The notes under the pieces: model-generated
Database searches by the model: none
Seen by the model: the letters and a program-made list of their open reading frames with translations, nothing else
Told to the model about the DNA's origin: nothing
Shown: positions 49,053 through 57,830 of the stretch, one piece after another
How the letters are laid out: every line of letters starts with the position of its first letter
Numbering within the stretch: position 1 is the first letter of the stretch
Source of the DNA: Vagococcus hydrophili
Lineage (GTDB): Bacteria; Bacillota; Bacilli; Lactobacillales; Vagococcaceae
Direction of reading: 5' to 3'
DNA length: 64,000 bases
Assembly: GCF_011304195.1 (NCBI RefSeq)
Contig: NZ_CP049887.1
Coordinates: forward strand, 2,666,001-2,730,000
Program-made: the position numbers and the translations under genes

Positions 49053-49940
49053 TTATTTTTCCTCTTTCCTATTAAGTTCCGTTATTAAAAATTCTTCTAT
49101 TTTTTTAGTGGGCATTTTTTTAGTTGTCATTAATTCAAACGCAATTGCCGCTTGATGAATTAACATGCCTAAACCATTGAAACTTACAGCACCTCTAGTT
49201 TTACTTTGTTTTAAAAATTCAGTTTCTAATGGATGATAAATTAAATCTACCACGACTTTTGATTCATCGATTGAACTCAAATCTTCGATAGGTAATTCTT
49301 GATTTTCTCCCATTCCAACTTGTGTTCCATTAACAATAATATCACTTCTTTTTAATATTTTGTTCCGATTTGTTTGGTCATGATAGTCATGAATCTCAAT
49401 GTTAACACCAGTTTGTTTCTCCACGACTTTTAGTTCTGTTCTAACTTCTTCAAATGTTTCATTTTTCCTTTTAAACACATGAATCTCTTGCGCTTTTTCT
49501 ATGGCAGATTGGCATATGACTGCTCTGGCAGCTCCACCTGCACCTAAAATTGAAATAATTTTATTTTCAATCTCAATGTTGCTTTCTCTTAAACTAGCAG
49601 TAAATCCCAAACCATCCGTATTATGACCGATCAAACGATTATTTTTAAGGATGACGGTATTCACAACACCTATTAATTCTGCTGAAGGAGAAACCTCATC
49701 GCAAGCTTGATATGCTTGTTTTTTATAGGGCATAGAGATATTAACACCTAACATATCTAATGCTTTAACAGATTGAATGGCTTGATTAAATGTTGCTTGA
49801 TCCACTTCAAAAGCTAAATAAACAGCATCTGTATGAGTTAATTCATAGGCTTTATTATGAATACTAGGTGACAAGCTATGCTTGATTGGATTGGCGATAA
49901 CACCTGCTAATTTTGTATATCCCGAAATTTTATTTTCCAT
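49053..49940 (-). CDS. aroE: Shikimate dehydrogenase
   Basis: At 295 residues the NADP enzyme reduces 3-dehydroshikimate. GVIANPIKHSLSPSIHNKAY (shikimate site with Ser pairs), VNISMPYKKQAYQACDEV (catalytic Lys), NTDGLGF and ILGAGGAARAV (dinucleotide loop) are clear. It is the first structural gene, preceded by AGGAGGGAG and a 300-nt leader with attenuator features. Confidence 0.95.
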   Translation of the reverse strand: MENKISGYTKLAGVIANPIKHSLSPSIHNKAYELTHTDAVYLAFEVDQATFNQAIQSVKALDMLGVNISMPYKKQAYQACDEVSPSAELIGVVNTVILKNNRLIGHNTDGLGFTASLRESNIEIENKIISILGAGGAARAVICQSAIEKAQEIHVFKRKNETFEEVRTELKVVEKQTGVNIEIHDYHDQTNRNKILKRSDIIVNGTQVGMGENQELPIEDLSSIDESKVVVDLIYHPLETEFLKQSKTRGAVSFNGLGMLIHQAAIAFELMTTKKMPTKKIEEFLITELNRKEEK

Positions 49941-49964
49941 TTTTTCTCCCTCCTAATTACAAAT

Positions 49965-50022
49965 AAAAGACGATAACTCGACATAGATTGATTAAACAAA
50001 TCTATAGTAGTTACCGTCTTTT
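49965..50022 (-). terminator. Second hairpin in the aro leader, terminator-like
   Basis: On the minus strand AAAAGACG pairs with CGTCTTTT, with further pairing inside (TAACT/AGTTA and ATAGATT/AATCTAT). It ends in TTTTATTTG about 10 nt before the aroE ribosome site. It may be a second attenuator or a structure that hides translation signals. Confidence 0.55.
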
Positions 50023-50050
50023 GAATAAAATTATTCAACGTATAAGAAAA

Positions 50051-50082
50051 AGCCACTATAGATTTTAATCATCTATGTGGCT
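50051..50082 (-). terminator. Attenuator terminator of the aro operon leader
   Basis: AGCCACATAGAT (50082-50071) pairs with ATCTATAGTGGCT, followed on the minus strand by TTTTCTTATA, giving a typical intrinsic terminator before any structural gene. Its 5' arm can instead pair with ATCTATGAGGGCT (50120-50108), an antiterminator-like alternative. Confidence 0.8.
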
Positions 50083-50117
50083 CTTTAAAGTCAATTTAAA
50101 GATCTCTAGCCCTCATA

Positions 50118-50161
50118 GATACAAACTGTCTTTGTTTGTATCCAAGAATATGGGTACAAAC
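50118..50161 (-). promoter_or_regulatory. Mutually exclusive hairpins of the aro leader
   Basis: Hairpin A pairs GTTTGTACCC (50161-50152) with GGATACAAAC (50143-50134). Hairpin B pairs GATACAAAC (50142-50134) with GTTTGTATC (50126-50118). Both need 50134-50142, so they cannot coexist. B also touches the first three bases of the antiterminator arm (50118-50120). Confidence 0.75.
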
Positions 50162-50162
50162 A

Positions 50163-50228
50163 CTATCTATAATAGCTAAAGTAAAAGTTATTCAGTTGTG
50201 AGGTAAGACGGATATTATTTTTATTCAT
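50163..50228 (-). CDS. Phe/Tyr-rich leader peptide of the aro operon
   Basis: A 21-residue frame reads MNKNNIRLTSQLNNFYFSYY then R and TAG. Five of six consecutive codons near its end specify Phe or Tyr (TTT TAC TTT AGC TAT TAT). The ATG at 50228 follows GGAG with 8-nt spacing, and a strong promoter lies 40 nt upstream. It resembles the leader peptides PheL and TrpL of classical attenuation: a ribosome slowed for lack of charged tRNA-Phe or tRNA-Tyr would leave the first arm of hairpin A free. Confidence 0.8.
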   Translation of the reverse strand: MNKNNIRLTSQLNNFYFSYYR

Positions 50229-50268
50229 GTCATTCACTCCAACGTTTCTTTATTTAATAATTGTTCAC

Positions 50269-50297
50269 AGTATACCCATATTTTTTTTCCTTGTCAA
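50269..50297 (-). promoter_or_regulatory. Promoter of the aro operon
   Basis: TTGACA (50297-50292), exactly 17 nt, then TATACT (50274-50269) on the minus strand. This is the best consensus match near the operon. Start would be near 50262, some 34 nt before the leader peptide ATG. Confidence 0.85.
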
Positions 50298-50354
50298 TTT
50301 ATTTTTTTAATTTTATTTTTTTTGGTATAATAACAAAAAAGGACGGTGACAACT

Positions 50355-51644
50355 GTGACACATAAACTAATCATTATATCTATTGATGCCTTAGGTGCTG
50401 TAGATATTGAACGACATAAAGATAAACTACCTACTTTAGCATCATTGATTGATAATGGGACTCATGTAAAAAAAATAAAGGGAATCTATCCCACGTTAAC
50501 TTACCCATCACATGTCACGTTAATGACAGGCATGTACCCAATCCATCACGGAATTATTAACAATACCAAAACACAAGCAACACGGATTTCTCCAGATTGG
50601 TTCTGGTATGATAAAGAAATCAAGACACCTACTGTTTATGACATGGCAAAAAAAGAAGGCTTCAAAACAGCTGCCTTTTTATGGCCGGTAACAGCTAGTA
50701 GCGCTATTGATTATAATATTGCAGAAATTTTTCCTAATCGAATTTGGACGAATCAAGTCATGATTTCCTTAAAAGCAAGCTCGCCTCTTTTCTTACTACA
50801 AATGAATCAAAAATACGGTAAATTGAGAAAAGGCATCATGCAACCTTACTTAGATGATTTTATTACCGCTTGCGCTATTGATACGATTACTAATAAAAAA
50901 CCTGATTTAACTTTGATTCATTTAGTCGATATGGATTCTATGCGTCATGCGTTCGGGGTTCAATCAGAAGAAGCGATTCACGCTTTGGAAAGACAAGACG
51001 CAAGACTCAAAAAAATTATTCAAGCGACCAAAGATAACGGTACTTTTGAAGAGACTAATTTTGTCGTTTTAGGGGATCATTATCAAATCGATGTCTCTAC
51101 AATGATCAAATTAAATGCTTTGTTCGTCAAAAAAGGCTGGGCTGAAATGAAACCAGATGGTACCGTTAAAAATAATTGGCAAGTTTATGCTAAAAGTTGT
51201 GATGGGTCTACTTATATTTACACCAGTAAGTCATGCAAAATAGCTAAAGAATTAATTCGGGAGACTATTTCTCCTATAAAGGGTGTTGAAACGATTTATT
51301 CTCAACCAGAAATCAGTGAGATGGGTGCTGATCCTAACGCGACATTCATGGTTGAAGCAGAACCAGGATTTTACTTCAACGATGAAGCAAATGGCGGACT
51401 ATTCGAACAAGTAACGTCTAAAGACATTGGAAAGCCAAATCGTTATTTAGGTGTTCATGGATTTCATCCGAACAAGCCTAATTACGAGACAACAGTCTGT
51501 TTTTACGGTCCTGATGTTAAGTGTGGTCATTCTGTTGAATCTGCTAACCTTATCGATGAAGCGCCAACTTTCGCTAAATTGCTTAACTTGAAGACTTTTC
51601 CTAAAAATACTGATGGGAATATTATTGAAGAAATTTTTAAATGA
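50355..51644 (+). CDS. Nucleotide pyrophosphatase/phosphodiesterase-type alkaline phosphatase family protein
   Basis: About 429 residues of the NPP group. IISIDALGAVD supplies the first metal Asp, GIYPTLTYPSHVTLMTGMYP the Thr nucleophile, HLVDMDSMRHAFG an Asp and His, LGDHYQ an Asp-His pair and GVHGFHPNKP the last His. Family members hydrolyse nucleotide or phosphodiester bonds with two zinc ions. No signal peptide is visible, so it is probably cytoplasmic. GTG 50355 has GGTGA at good spacing; GTG 50346 is an alternative. Substrate unknown. Confidence 0.85.
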   Translation: MTHKLIIISIDALGAVDIERHKDKLPTLASLIDNGTHVKKIKGIYPTLTYPSHVTLMTGMYPIHHGIINNTKTQATRISPDWFWYDKEIKTPTVYDMAKKEGFKTAAFLWPVTASSAIDYNIAEIFPNRIWTNQVMISLKASSPLFLLQMNQKYGKLRKGIMQPYLDDFITACAIDTITNKKPDLTLIHLVDMDSMRHAFGVQSEEAIHALERQDARLKKIIQATKDNGTFEETNFVVLGDHYQIDVSTMIKLNALFVKKGWAEMKPDGTVKNNWQVYAKSCDGSTYIYTSKSCKIAKELIRETISPIKGVETIYSQPEISEMGADPNATFMVEAEPGFYFNDEANGGLFEQVTSKDIGKPNRYLGVHGFHPNKPNYETTVCFYGPDVKCGHSVESANLIDEAPTFAKLLNLKTFPKNTDGNIIEEIFK

Positions 51645-51647
51645 TAG

Positions 51648-51689
51648 AAAAAGCAAGATTGACTTTGATCGAAGTCAATCTTGCTTTTT
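51648..51689 (+). terminator. Terminator after the phosphodiesterase gene
   Basis: AAAAAGCAAGATTGACTT, a 5-nt loop, and its complement ending in TTTTT: an 18-bp perfect stem that can act on both strands. Confidence 0.9.
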
Positions 51690-51698
51690 CATTATTTA

Positions 51699-51763
51699 TT
51701 CCAGATTCAAAAGGTGGATTGTTTCTAATTACCTCCATTTGCTTGGTGCTATACGCCTTTTTC
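51699..51763. repeat. Degenerate hairpin repeat overlapping the 3' end of the phosphatase gene
   Basis: On the minus strand GGCGTATAGCACCAAGCAAA then TGGAGG and CAATCC parallels the element after alaS (GGCGGTTAGCTCCGAGTAAT, TGGAGG, CAATCC). The TAG here is the stop codon of the gene, so the element provides its last residues. Confidence 0.5.
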
Positions 51764-52375
51764 GTCTTTATTATTATAATGTGAGATATCACTATAAAAC
51801 TCTACGTCTTGTTTCCCTTCGTCAAAAACAATCTTAGTTAAACTATTGGGAAGAACGTCTTCTAATTCATTCAGTGGTTTCCCTAATATTTCTGAAACCA
51901 TTGTTTTAATCGTGATCCGATGCGAAACAATCGCAACTGTTTTTCCTTCGAGAACCTCTAGTATTTCGTTTATACTGTTAGTCGATCTTTCACCTAATTC
52001 TTTGAATGTCTCACCGTGATTTTCTCCTTTAAATTTCAATGGTTCATGCCAAAATAGTTCCCATTCTTCAGGATATTTACGACTGATTTCATCATAAGTT
52101 TTTCCTTCCCAATCTCCCATATCAATTTCTTGGAAACCATCGTCCTTCATGACTGGAACATTTAAAGATCGATTGATTAACTCACTTGTTTTTACAGCTC
52201 TAATACTCGGGCTTGTACAAATTATATCAACTTTTTCAGTTACTAGTTTTTCCCCAAGTAACGTCGCTTGCTCTACACCTTTATCTGTTAATTCGGAATT
52301 TTTCAATCCTTGCATTTTTTTCATTTGATTCCAAACAGTTTCCCCGTGTCTAATAAAATAAATCGTTGTTTTCAT
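51749..52375 (-). CDS. Histidine phosphatase (phosphoglycerate mutase-like, GpmB type)
   Basis: The 208-residue protein has FIRHGETVWNQMKKMQG (catalytic His in RHG), CTSPSIRAVKTSELI, EIDMGDWEGKTYDEI and VSHRITIKTM (second His). These fit the cofactor-dependent mutase/phosphatase family, COG0406; most small members are phosphatases. Divergent from the LysR gene. The C-terminus ends within a repeat element. Confidence 0.87.
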   Translation of the reverse strand: MKTTIYFIRHGETVWNQMKKMQGLKNSELTDKGVEQATLLGEKLVTEKVDIICTSPSIRAVKTSELINRSLNVPVMKDDGFQEIDMGDWEGKTYDEISRKYPEEWELFWHEPLKFKGENHGETFKELGERSTNSINEILEVLEGKTVAIVSHRITIKTMVSEILGKPLNELEDVLPNSLTKIVFDEGKQDVEFYSDISHYNNKDEKGV

Positions 52376-52485
52376 TTTCCTCTTCCCTTCTCACTTGAAC
52401 CTACTTATTAGTTTAAAAGAAAAGCTATTTGATTTATAATACCAATAGTGTGTCGATTAATAACAAAAAGTTATAGGAGGATTCT

Positions 52486-53343
52486 ATGAACCTACATTCT
52501 TTACGCTATTTTTATGAAGCGACTAAATATTCTAGCTTAACTGAAGCTAGTCATTATTTACATATCAGCCAACCTGCTTTAACTAAGCACATCAAAAATT
52601 TAGAAGAAGAATACGGCGTCCGACTTGTTGAAAAAAATGGACGACTGCTTTCTTTAACCGATTTAGGAGAAGAATTAATTAAGGAGTGCGATTTTCTTTT
52701 TCAACAATCAGAAAAAATTGAGCAGTTGTTAAAACAAAAAAGCTCTCATATACCATTAAAAGTGGGCGTCACTCAATTAAATAGTGAGGAATTCATCAAA
52801 CACATCCTCGTGAATGATAAATTTAAAGACATTCAAATTGAACTAACCACTGACAATACACAAAAAATTAGCCAACTTTTAATTAATCACTTTATTGACG
52901 TAGCTCTACTTCCTGATACACCGACTCTTGTTGATTTCAAGCGAGAGAAAATATTTTCAGATAAATTAATTTTTGTAGCACACCCTGATTATTGTAAAAG
53001 TAATATTTCTTTAAAAGAATTAGATAGCTATAGTTTTATCAAACGAGAAGATGGCAGTTTTATTCAAGATACACTCGACAATTGGCAAACTGATGGCTTA
53101 TATTTTTCAAATCAAGTTGCCACTCATAACGAAGCACTACTTTTGGCTCAATATAAAAATGGCATCTATCTATGTTCTAGTATGCAAGCTCAGACAATGA
53201 TTAAATCAAATAAACTAAAAAAAGTAACCATTGAAAGTTTTCCTGTTTTCTCACGTGATTTCTACCTTTACTTTAATAAAAATAAACAAGTAAAATATTT
53301 CAAACGATATGTTAAAGAGATAATTGATGAAATAAAGCATTAA
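52486..53343 (+). CDS. LysR family transcriptional regulator
   Basis: A 285-residue LysR protein: N-terminal helix-turn-helix (SLRYFYEATKYSSLTEASHYLHISQPALTKHIKNLEEEYGV) and an effector-binding domain from about residue 88 (PLKVGVTQLNSEEF). It is divergent from the histidine phosphatase across a 110-nt gap. The regulator may control that gene or itself; the effector is unknown. Confidence 0.9.
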   Translation: MNLHSLRYFYEATKYSSLTEASHYLHISQPALTKHIKNLEEEYGVRLVEKNGRLLSLTDLGEELIKECDFLFQQSEKIEQLLKQKSSHIPLKVGVTQLNSEEFIKHILVNDKFKDIQIELTTDNTQKISQLLINHFIDVALLPDTPTLVDFKREKIFSDKLIFVAHPDYCKSNISLKELDSYSFIKREDGSFIQDTLDNWQTDGLYFSNQVATHNEALLLAQYKNGIYLCSSMQAQTMIKSNKLKKVTIESFPVFSRDFYLYFNKNKQVKYFKRYVKEIIDEIKH

Positions 53344-53363
53344 TTGTTAGACAATACTAAATA

Positions 53364-53401
53364 AAAAACTTCCTTTATCCATAAAAATAAAGGAAGTTTT
53401 T
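53364..53401. terminator. Bidirectional terminator after the LysR gene
   Basis: AAAAACTTCCTTTA ... TAAAGGAAGTTTTT is a perfect 14-bp stem between converging genes. Confidence 0.88.
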
Positions 53402-53464
53402 ATAATAATGAATCACATAGATTTTATATCAAACCAATACATTGAAAACATTTTACTAAAGTTA

Positions 53465-55159
53465 TTAATTTTTATCTAAATACTTTATTGCGTATTCCAT
53501 CTCTACATCTTTTTTATCTACATATTTCTTAAAAAATGTATCTTCATTCAATGGAATTAAACTATCTGGAGATACCCCTCCATTCCCATTAGCATCTGTA
53601 TCTACTTGGACTTTTTTGTATTGATCCAATGAGCGACCATCAGGAATTTGAATATTATACCCTTCAGGCATTTTAACTTTAATTGGACTCGTTACAACAC
53701 CAAAAGAGCCATTAGTTGATGAGAAACCGATGATATTAACATTTTTCATTCCTTTTAGAGCAAGAGGAAGTCCTTCACCCGAACTTATTGTTCGGTTATT
53801 TATCAAAACTGCTATGTTCCCTTTATAAGATGGGTTTTTAGCTTTTATTTTATAAGTCTCTTCATTGTTAATTTCAAATTTTTTGGTATTATGGTTATAA
53901 TAACTTACGTATTCATATAACCTATTTTCATCAGCCAATTGACTGGCCATACCTACCACCATTTCATCCTCTCCACCAGGATTATCTCTTAGATCAATAA
54001 TTATCCCCTTAACATTTTTATCATGAAAACTTTTTAATTCATTACTAAAAAATTCAACTGGGTCTTTAACTTTATCATTAGATAGAAAATATCTTATTTT
54101 TATATAACCATAATTATTTTCTAATATTTTTGACTCAATAGGCGATTGACTTTCTTTTGGCTTAACTCTAGTTCTCTTTAGACTTTCAAAATTATCATCA
54201 TAAGCAGTTACTACTTTCTCTTGAACATTCTCTTCATTTGGATTTTTAAACTTGATAGACACGTTTTCGCCATTTTTAGCTCGTGCCATAAAACGTCCTT
54301 TATAGTAATTCTGATCATTTTTGGTCGTCATTGCCACTTCACTCCACGTGATGTTTTCGTAAACTTCCTTAGCAGATTCATTTCCCCAAGATACTATCTC
54401 TGCTCCTAATTTAATACCGTTCCGATCTGCAGGACTATCTTTAATGAGATCACTGACCATTACCTTACCATCATCAAGTTTTATTGTGCTGATTCCAAAA
54501 CCACCACCAACTTCATCCTTAAATATTGGATTATTGGTAAATAAATCATCGTTAACAATTTCTATATGACTATCCCTAAAAGAATAAAGATAATCTCTTA
54601 ATGTTTTATAGTATAAACTTTGATTTTTTGTTTCCTCTGCTTTTTTCATGAGCGGTAAGTATTTGTTTTCTAAATCATCCCAGTCCACTTTCTTCAATTG
54701 ACCAAAAGGATATTCCTTTTTCATTCTTTCATTTAGTAAATGAAAGGATTCTGAGTAAGTTTTTTCACTAAAATCACTTTTGGGATTGTATCTTAATTGA
54801 CCAGCGGACATTAAAGCTATCGTCATAATCCCCATTCCAACTAAAGATAAAATAGATTTTATAACTCTTAAAAAAAGTTTATCTTCTTTATTTTTATGTT
54901 TAAATAGATTCTTTAGAGTACTTAAAAATAAAACTATTGTTAGAAAATAAAGTGAGATACCTAACAAAGATTTATCTCCTAAAAATATACCAACACTCGC
55001 TATTATCATTCCCACAGAAGGAAGATAATCTATTATTTTAAATTTCTTTTTATGAGGTATCAAATACCATATTAGTAAACAAGCATTTAAAACAAATAAA
55101 GTAATTTGAATTTCGGTAAACCATTTAAATGAGCTTAATATTGAGATGAATGAATTCAT
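53465..55159 (-). CDS. S41 family C-terminal processing-type peptidase with membrane anchor
   Basis: The 564-residue protein has four N-terminal membrane helices (about 10-125), then an outer region. A PDZ-like part (GGGFGISTIKLDDGKVMVSDLIKDSPADRNGIKLG) is followed by the tail-specific protease domain: KGIIIDLRDNPGGEDEMV, VLINNRTISSGEGLPLALKG (Ser nucleophile) and GFSSTNGSFG; the general-base Lys lies nearby. Peptidases of this type cleave hydrophobic C-termini of secreted proteins. ATG 55159 follows GGAGGGG at 7 nt. Confidence 0.85.
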   Translation of the reverse strand: MNSFISILSSFKWFTEIQITLFVLNACLLIWYLIPHKKKFKIIDYLPSVGMIIASVGIFLGDKSLLGISLYFLTIVLFLSTLKNLFKHKNKEDKLFLRVIKSILSLVGMGIMTIALMSAGQLRYNPKSDFSEKTYSESFHLLNERMKKEYPFGQLKKVDWDDLENKYLPLMKKAEETKNQSLYYKTLRDYLYSFRDSHIEIVNDDLFTNNPIFKDEVGGGFGISTIKLDDGKVMVSDLIKDSPADRNGIKLGAEIVSWGNESAKEVYENITWSEVAMTTKNDQNYYKGRFMARAKNGENVSIKFKNPNEENVQEKVVTAYDDNFESLKRTRVKPKESQSPIESKILENNYGYIKIRYFLSNDKVKDPVEFFSNELKSFHDKNVKGIIIDLRDNPGGEDEMVVGMASQLADENRLYEYVSYYNHNTKKFEINNEETYKIKAKNPSYKGNIAVLINNRTISSGEGLPLALKGMKNVNIIGFSSTNGSFGVVTSPIKVKMPEGYNIQIPDGRSLDQYKKVQVDTDANGNGGVSPDSLIPLNEDTFFKKYVDKKDVEMEYAIKYLDKN

Positions 55160-55282
55160 GTGGATCCCCTCCAAATGTATTAGTAAGAGAAAATTTAATA
55201 TTTCTTATACTTATTGTCTACCAATAATACGAAAATACATATAAAAAGACATCAGTCCGTAGACCTATTCAGCAAATAAAAA

Positions 55283-55306
55283 AAGCGTGACTTTTCGTCA
55301 CACTCC
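55283..55306 (-). terminator. Terminator downstream of pcp
   Basis: AGTGTGAC, a short loop and GTCACGCT followed by TTTTTTTATTT on the minus strand. A stronger T-tail than the stem right after pcp. Confidence 0.75.
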
Positions 55307-55341
55307 CTTAATTATAAATAAGTACTGTCAAAGACCTAGCT

Positions 55342-55375
55342 AAAAAAGAAGAGATTTTTTAATTTCTTCTTTTTT
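55342..55375 (-). terminator. Stem directly after the pcp stop codon
   Basis: AAAAAAGAAGA ... TCTTCTTTTTT, an AT-rich stem with a T-tail on the minus strand. Together with the next stem it makes a double terminator. Confidence 0.6.
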
Positions 55376-55376
55376 A

Positions 55377-56024
55377 TTAGTGTGTTTGTCCACCAACGAT
55401 TGTTAAATCGTCTTTGCCATCGAATTCAACAATTGCTTCTAAAGCAGCAACGATTCCTCTTGTGATATCTTCTAAACTCATTGCAGGCATGCCTGGTCTT
55501 TCTAAGACTTGTTCTGGTAAGAACGGCACGTGCATGAATCCTGCTTTAACTTTTGGAAACTCAGTATGAGCCATATATAAACATTGGTACATGATGTGGT
55601 TACATACAAACGTTCCTGCTGTATTAGAAACAGATGCTGGTAAACCAACATTTTTCATTGCTGTTACCATTGCTTTAACTGGGTGTTGCGTAAAGTACGC
55701 ACTTTCTCCATCAGCTTTGATTGCAACATCAATTGGTTGATTACCATCATTATCAGGGATACGAGCGTCATCTAAATTGATTGCCACTCGCTCAGGTGTT
55801 AAATCAAAGCGTCCACCTGCTTGACCAATATTTAACACATAATCCACATCATGTTTCACTAAAGCTTCGCGCGTTACTTCAGCGCTCTTTCCAAAAACAG
55901 TTGGAATTTCTAATTTAATAATTTCGGCACCCACAATAGTATTAGGCAAACGTTTCACTGCCTCAATAGCAGGATTCATTGTGTCTGTTCCAAATGGATC
56001 GAAACCAGTGACTAAAATTTTCAT
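55377..56024 (-). CDS. pcp: Pyroglutamyl-peptidase I
   Basis: The 215-residue cysteine peptidase removes N-terminal pyroglutamate. [39 protein letters not shown] (catalytic Glu), [14 protein letters not shown] (catalytic Cys) and [10 protein letters not shown] (catalytic His) are in order. It is the last gene of a DUF969-DUF979-pcp operon, suggesting use of pyroglutamyl peptides or 5-oxoproline. Confidence 0.96.
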   Translation of the reverse strand: MKILVTGFDPFGTDTMNPAIEAVKRLPNTIVGAEIIKLEIPTVFGKSAEVTREALVKHDVDYVLNIGQAGGRFDLTPERVAINLDDARIPDNDGNQPIDVAIKADGESAYFTQHPVKAMVTAMKNVGLPASVSNTAGTFVCNHIMYQCLYMAHTEFPKVKAGFMHVPFLPEQVLERPGMPAMSLEDITRGIVAALEAIVEFDGKDDLTIVGGQTH

Positions 56025-56043
56025 TTTTTTCTTCCTCTCTTAA

Positions 56044-56967
56044 TTAAAATGCCCAGAAATACATTAAGGCAATGTGTACGATAATCATAATAACAGCAAC
56101 TGGAACTTGCTCTTTGATCACACCATGCGGATTTTTCATTTCAAGCAGTGATGCTGGTAACGCATTAAAGTTGGCTGCCATCGGTGTTAATAACGTCCCA
56201 CAATAACCAGCAGTTAAAGCTAAAGCTCCAGCAATCGCAGGATCAGCTCCTTGCATAATCACAAAAGGCACACCCACACCGGCTGTAATCACAGTAAATG
56301 CTGCAAAACCATTCCCCATAATGACCGTAAAAATAACCATACCTAATACATAAGCAATAGAACCTGCTAAACGATTACCTTCTGGCACGAAGCCACCAAT
56401 CATTTGAGCAATCACATCTCCCACACCAGCAATCGTAAAAATAGCACCTAAAGCTGCTAATAACTGAGGTAAAATACCAGAAGTTCCCATGGCTTGCATC
56501 ATGCGATCACTTTCATAAGCTACTTCTTTTGGTTTAGATTTGAAAATTCCCATAGCTAATAAAATACCAATTACAGCAGCAACACCAATCGCCGCCTTAC
56601 TTGATTCTTTAATCGCAAAAGCTAATAAAACAGAAATAATCGCTAACGCCAATACTGGAATAAAAATAGCATTCCCATATTTCTTAGCGTCCGCTTCTAA
56701 TTTTTCTTGTTTAACTGGTGTAAATTTACTAATTTCAAATTGTTTGAATAAAGAAATAACACCTAAAAAGGCTACTAAGCCACCGCTGACAACCGCTGGC
56801 ATTACTTTTCCAAACATGAAGAGAATTCCTAAATCTAACCAAAAAAGAGAAGTTCCAATTCTTTTTGAGTTATTAACGTCTTTAAACACTTTAAAAGCAG
56901 TATAAACTAATTGTAACCCAATTAAAATAAAGAAGAATTCTAATAAATTATTAAAAAATGTTTCCAT
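56044..56967 (-). CDS. DUF979 family membrane protein, possible 5-oxoproline transporter subunit
   Basis: A 307-residue protein with about eight helices and the family features FWLDLGILFMFGKVMPAVVSGGLVAFLG, GVGDVIAQMIGGFVPEGNRLAGSIAYVLGMVIFTVIMGNGFAAFTVI and GGTLLTPMAANFNALPASLLEMK-like (here YCGTLLTPMAANFNALPASL). It overlaps the DUF969 gene by one base. DUF969/DUF979 pairs are repeatedly found next to pcp or 5-oxoprolinase genes, so a role in pyroglutamate transport is a context-based inference. Confidence 0.82.
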   Translation of the reverse strand: METFFNNLLEFFFILIGLQLVYTAFKVFKDVNNSKRIGTSLFWLDLGILFMFGKVMPAVVSGGLVAFLGVISLFKQFEISKFTPVKQEKLEADAKKYGNAIFIPVLALAIISVLLAFAIKESSKAAIGVAAVIGILLAMGIFKSKPKEVAYESDRMMQAMGTSGILPQLLAALGAIFTIAGVGDVIAQMIGGFVPEGNRLAGSIAYVLGMVIFTVIMGNGFAAFTVITAGVGVPFVIMQGADPAIAGALALTAGYCGTLLTPMAANFNALPASLLEMKNPHGVIKEQVPVAVIMIIVHIALMYFWAF

Positions 56968-57653
56968 TATTTTTGTTCTCCTTTATTTCCATATTTTCTA
57001 GCTAATTTTTTATCAAAATAAATATTTGACACAATACCGATTAAAATCATAATCAAAGCAACTGGAATTGAAGCTTTAGCGATATCTAAACTAGTAACTT
57101 TATATCCCATTGAATCTAGTGTTCCAACGATTAATAAAACACCACCGGCACTCAAGAAAGTGTTTTGACCAAAGAAGTTACCATAGTTATCCATCGCAGC
57201 TGATTTAGCTTTGATTAACTCTTTATCTTTTTCTTCAAGTTCTCCGTATTTAGCTTCTGCAGATGCTTCTGCCATTGGTTGAACTAAAGGTCTTACAAAT
57301 TGTGGATGTCCTCCTAAACGAATAGAGAATGCTCCAGCAATTTCTCTAATAATTAAGTAAATTGATAAGAACCAACCTGTGGTCAAACCGCTTACTTTTT
57401 TTATTAGATTAACTGCTTGTTCCTTTAATCCGTGCGACTCTGCCAAACCAATTAATGGTAACGTGATGAAGAAAATTGTTACGATTCGTTGATCCACAAA
57501 AGCCTTTCCTAATGCTTCTAAAAATTCTACAGGGGTAATCCCTGAAACTAGTGCTGTCGCTAAACCTGCCACAACGACTACGGCAATCGTATCGAACTTA
57601 AAAATAAACCCTAAAACGATGATAGCGATTCCGATTAATTTAATCCACTCCAC
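56967..57653 (-). CDS. DUF969 family membrane protein, partner of DUF979
   Basis: At 228 residues, with six or so helices: IGIAIIVLGFIFKFDTIAVVVVAGLATALVSGITP at the N-terminus and REIAGAFSIRLGGHPQFVRPLVQPMAEASAEAKYGEL, the hallmark DUF969 loop, followed by SAAMDNYGNFFGQNTFLS. Start is GTG 57653 after AAAGGGGAG. First gene of the operon. Confidence 0.82.
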   Translation of the reverse strand: MEWIKLIGIAIIVLGFIFKFDTIAVVVVAGLATALVSGITPVEFLEALGKAFVDQRIVTIFFITLPLIGLAESHGLKEQAVNLIKKVSGLTTGWFLSIYLIIREIAGAFSIRLGGHPQFVRPLVQPMAEASAEAKYGELEEKDKELIKAKSAAMDNYGNFFGQNTFLSAGGVLLIVGTLDSMGYKVTSLDIAKASIPVALIMILIGIVSNIYFDKKLARKYGNKGEQK

Positions 57654-57830
57654 TTATTTTATCTCCCCTTTATCTATATTTGCTAAATTGTAAACTTAGC
57701 TAAAATAAGTAACGCTATCTATTTTACTATACTTTTTCACAAAAACAAATTTCTAAAGATTAATTTATTTTTACAATCCAGTTCATTTTCTGTTCAATTA
57801 GCTATAAAATAACTGGGAAAATCAAAATAA

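Noticed and set aside
49941-50345. T-box riboswitch for the aromatic operon
   Set aside because: There is no AAGGTGGTACCGCG-type T-box sequence; the leader peptide and competing hairpins explain the region better.
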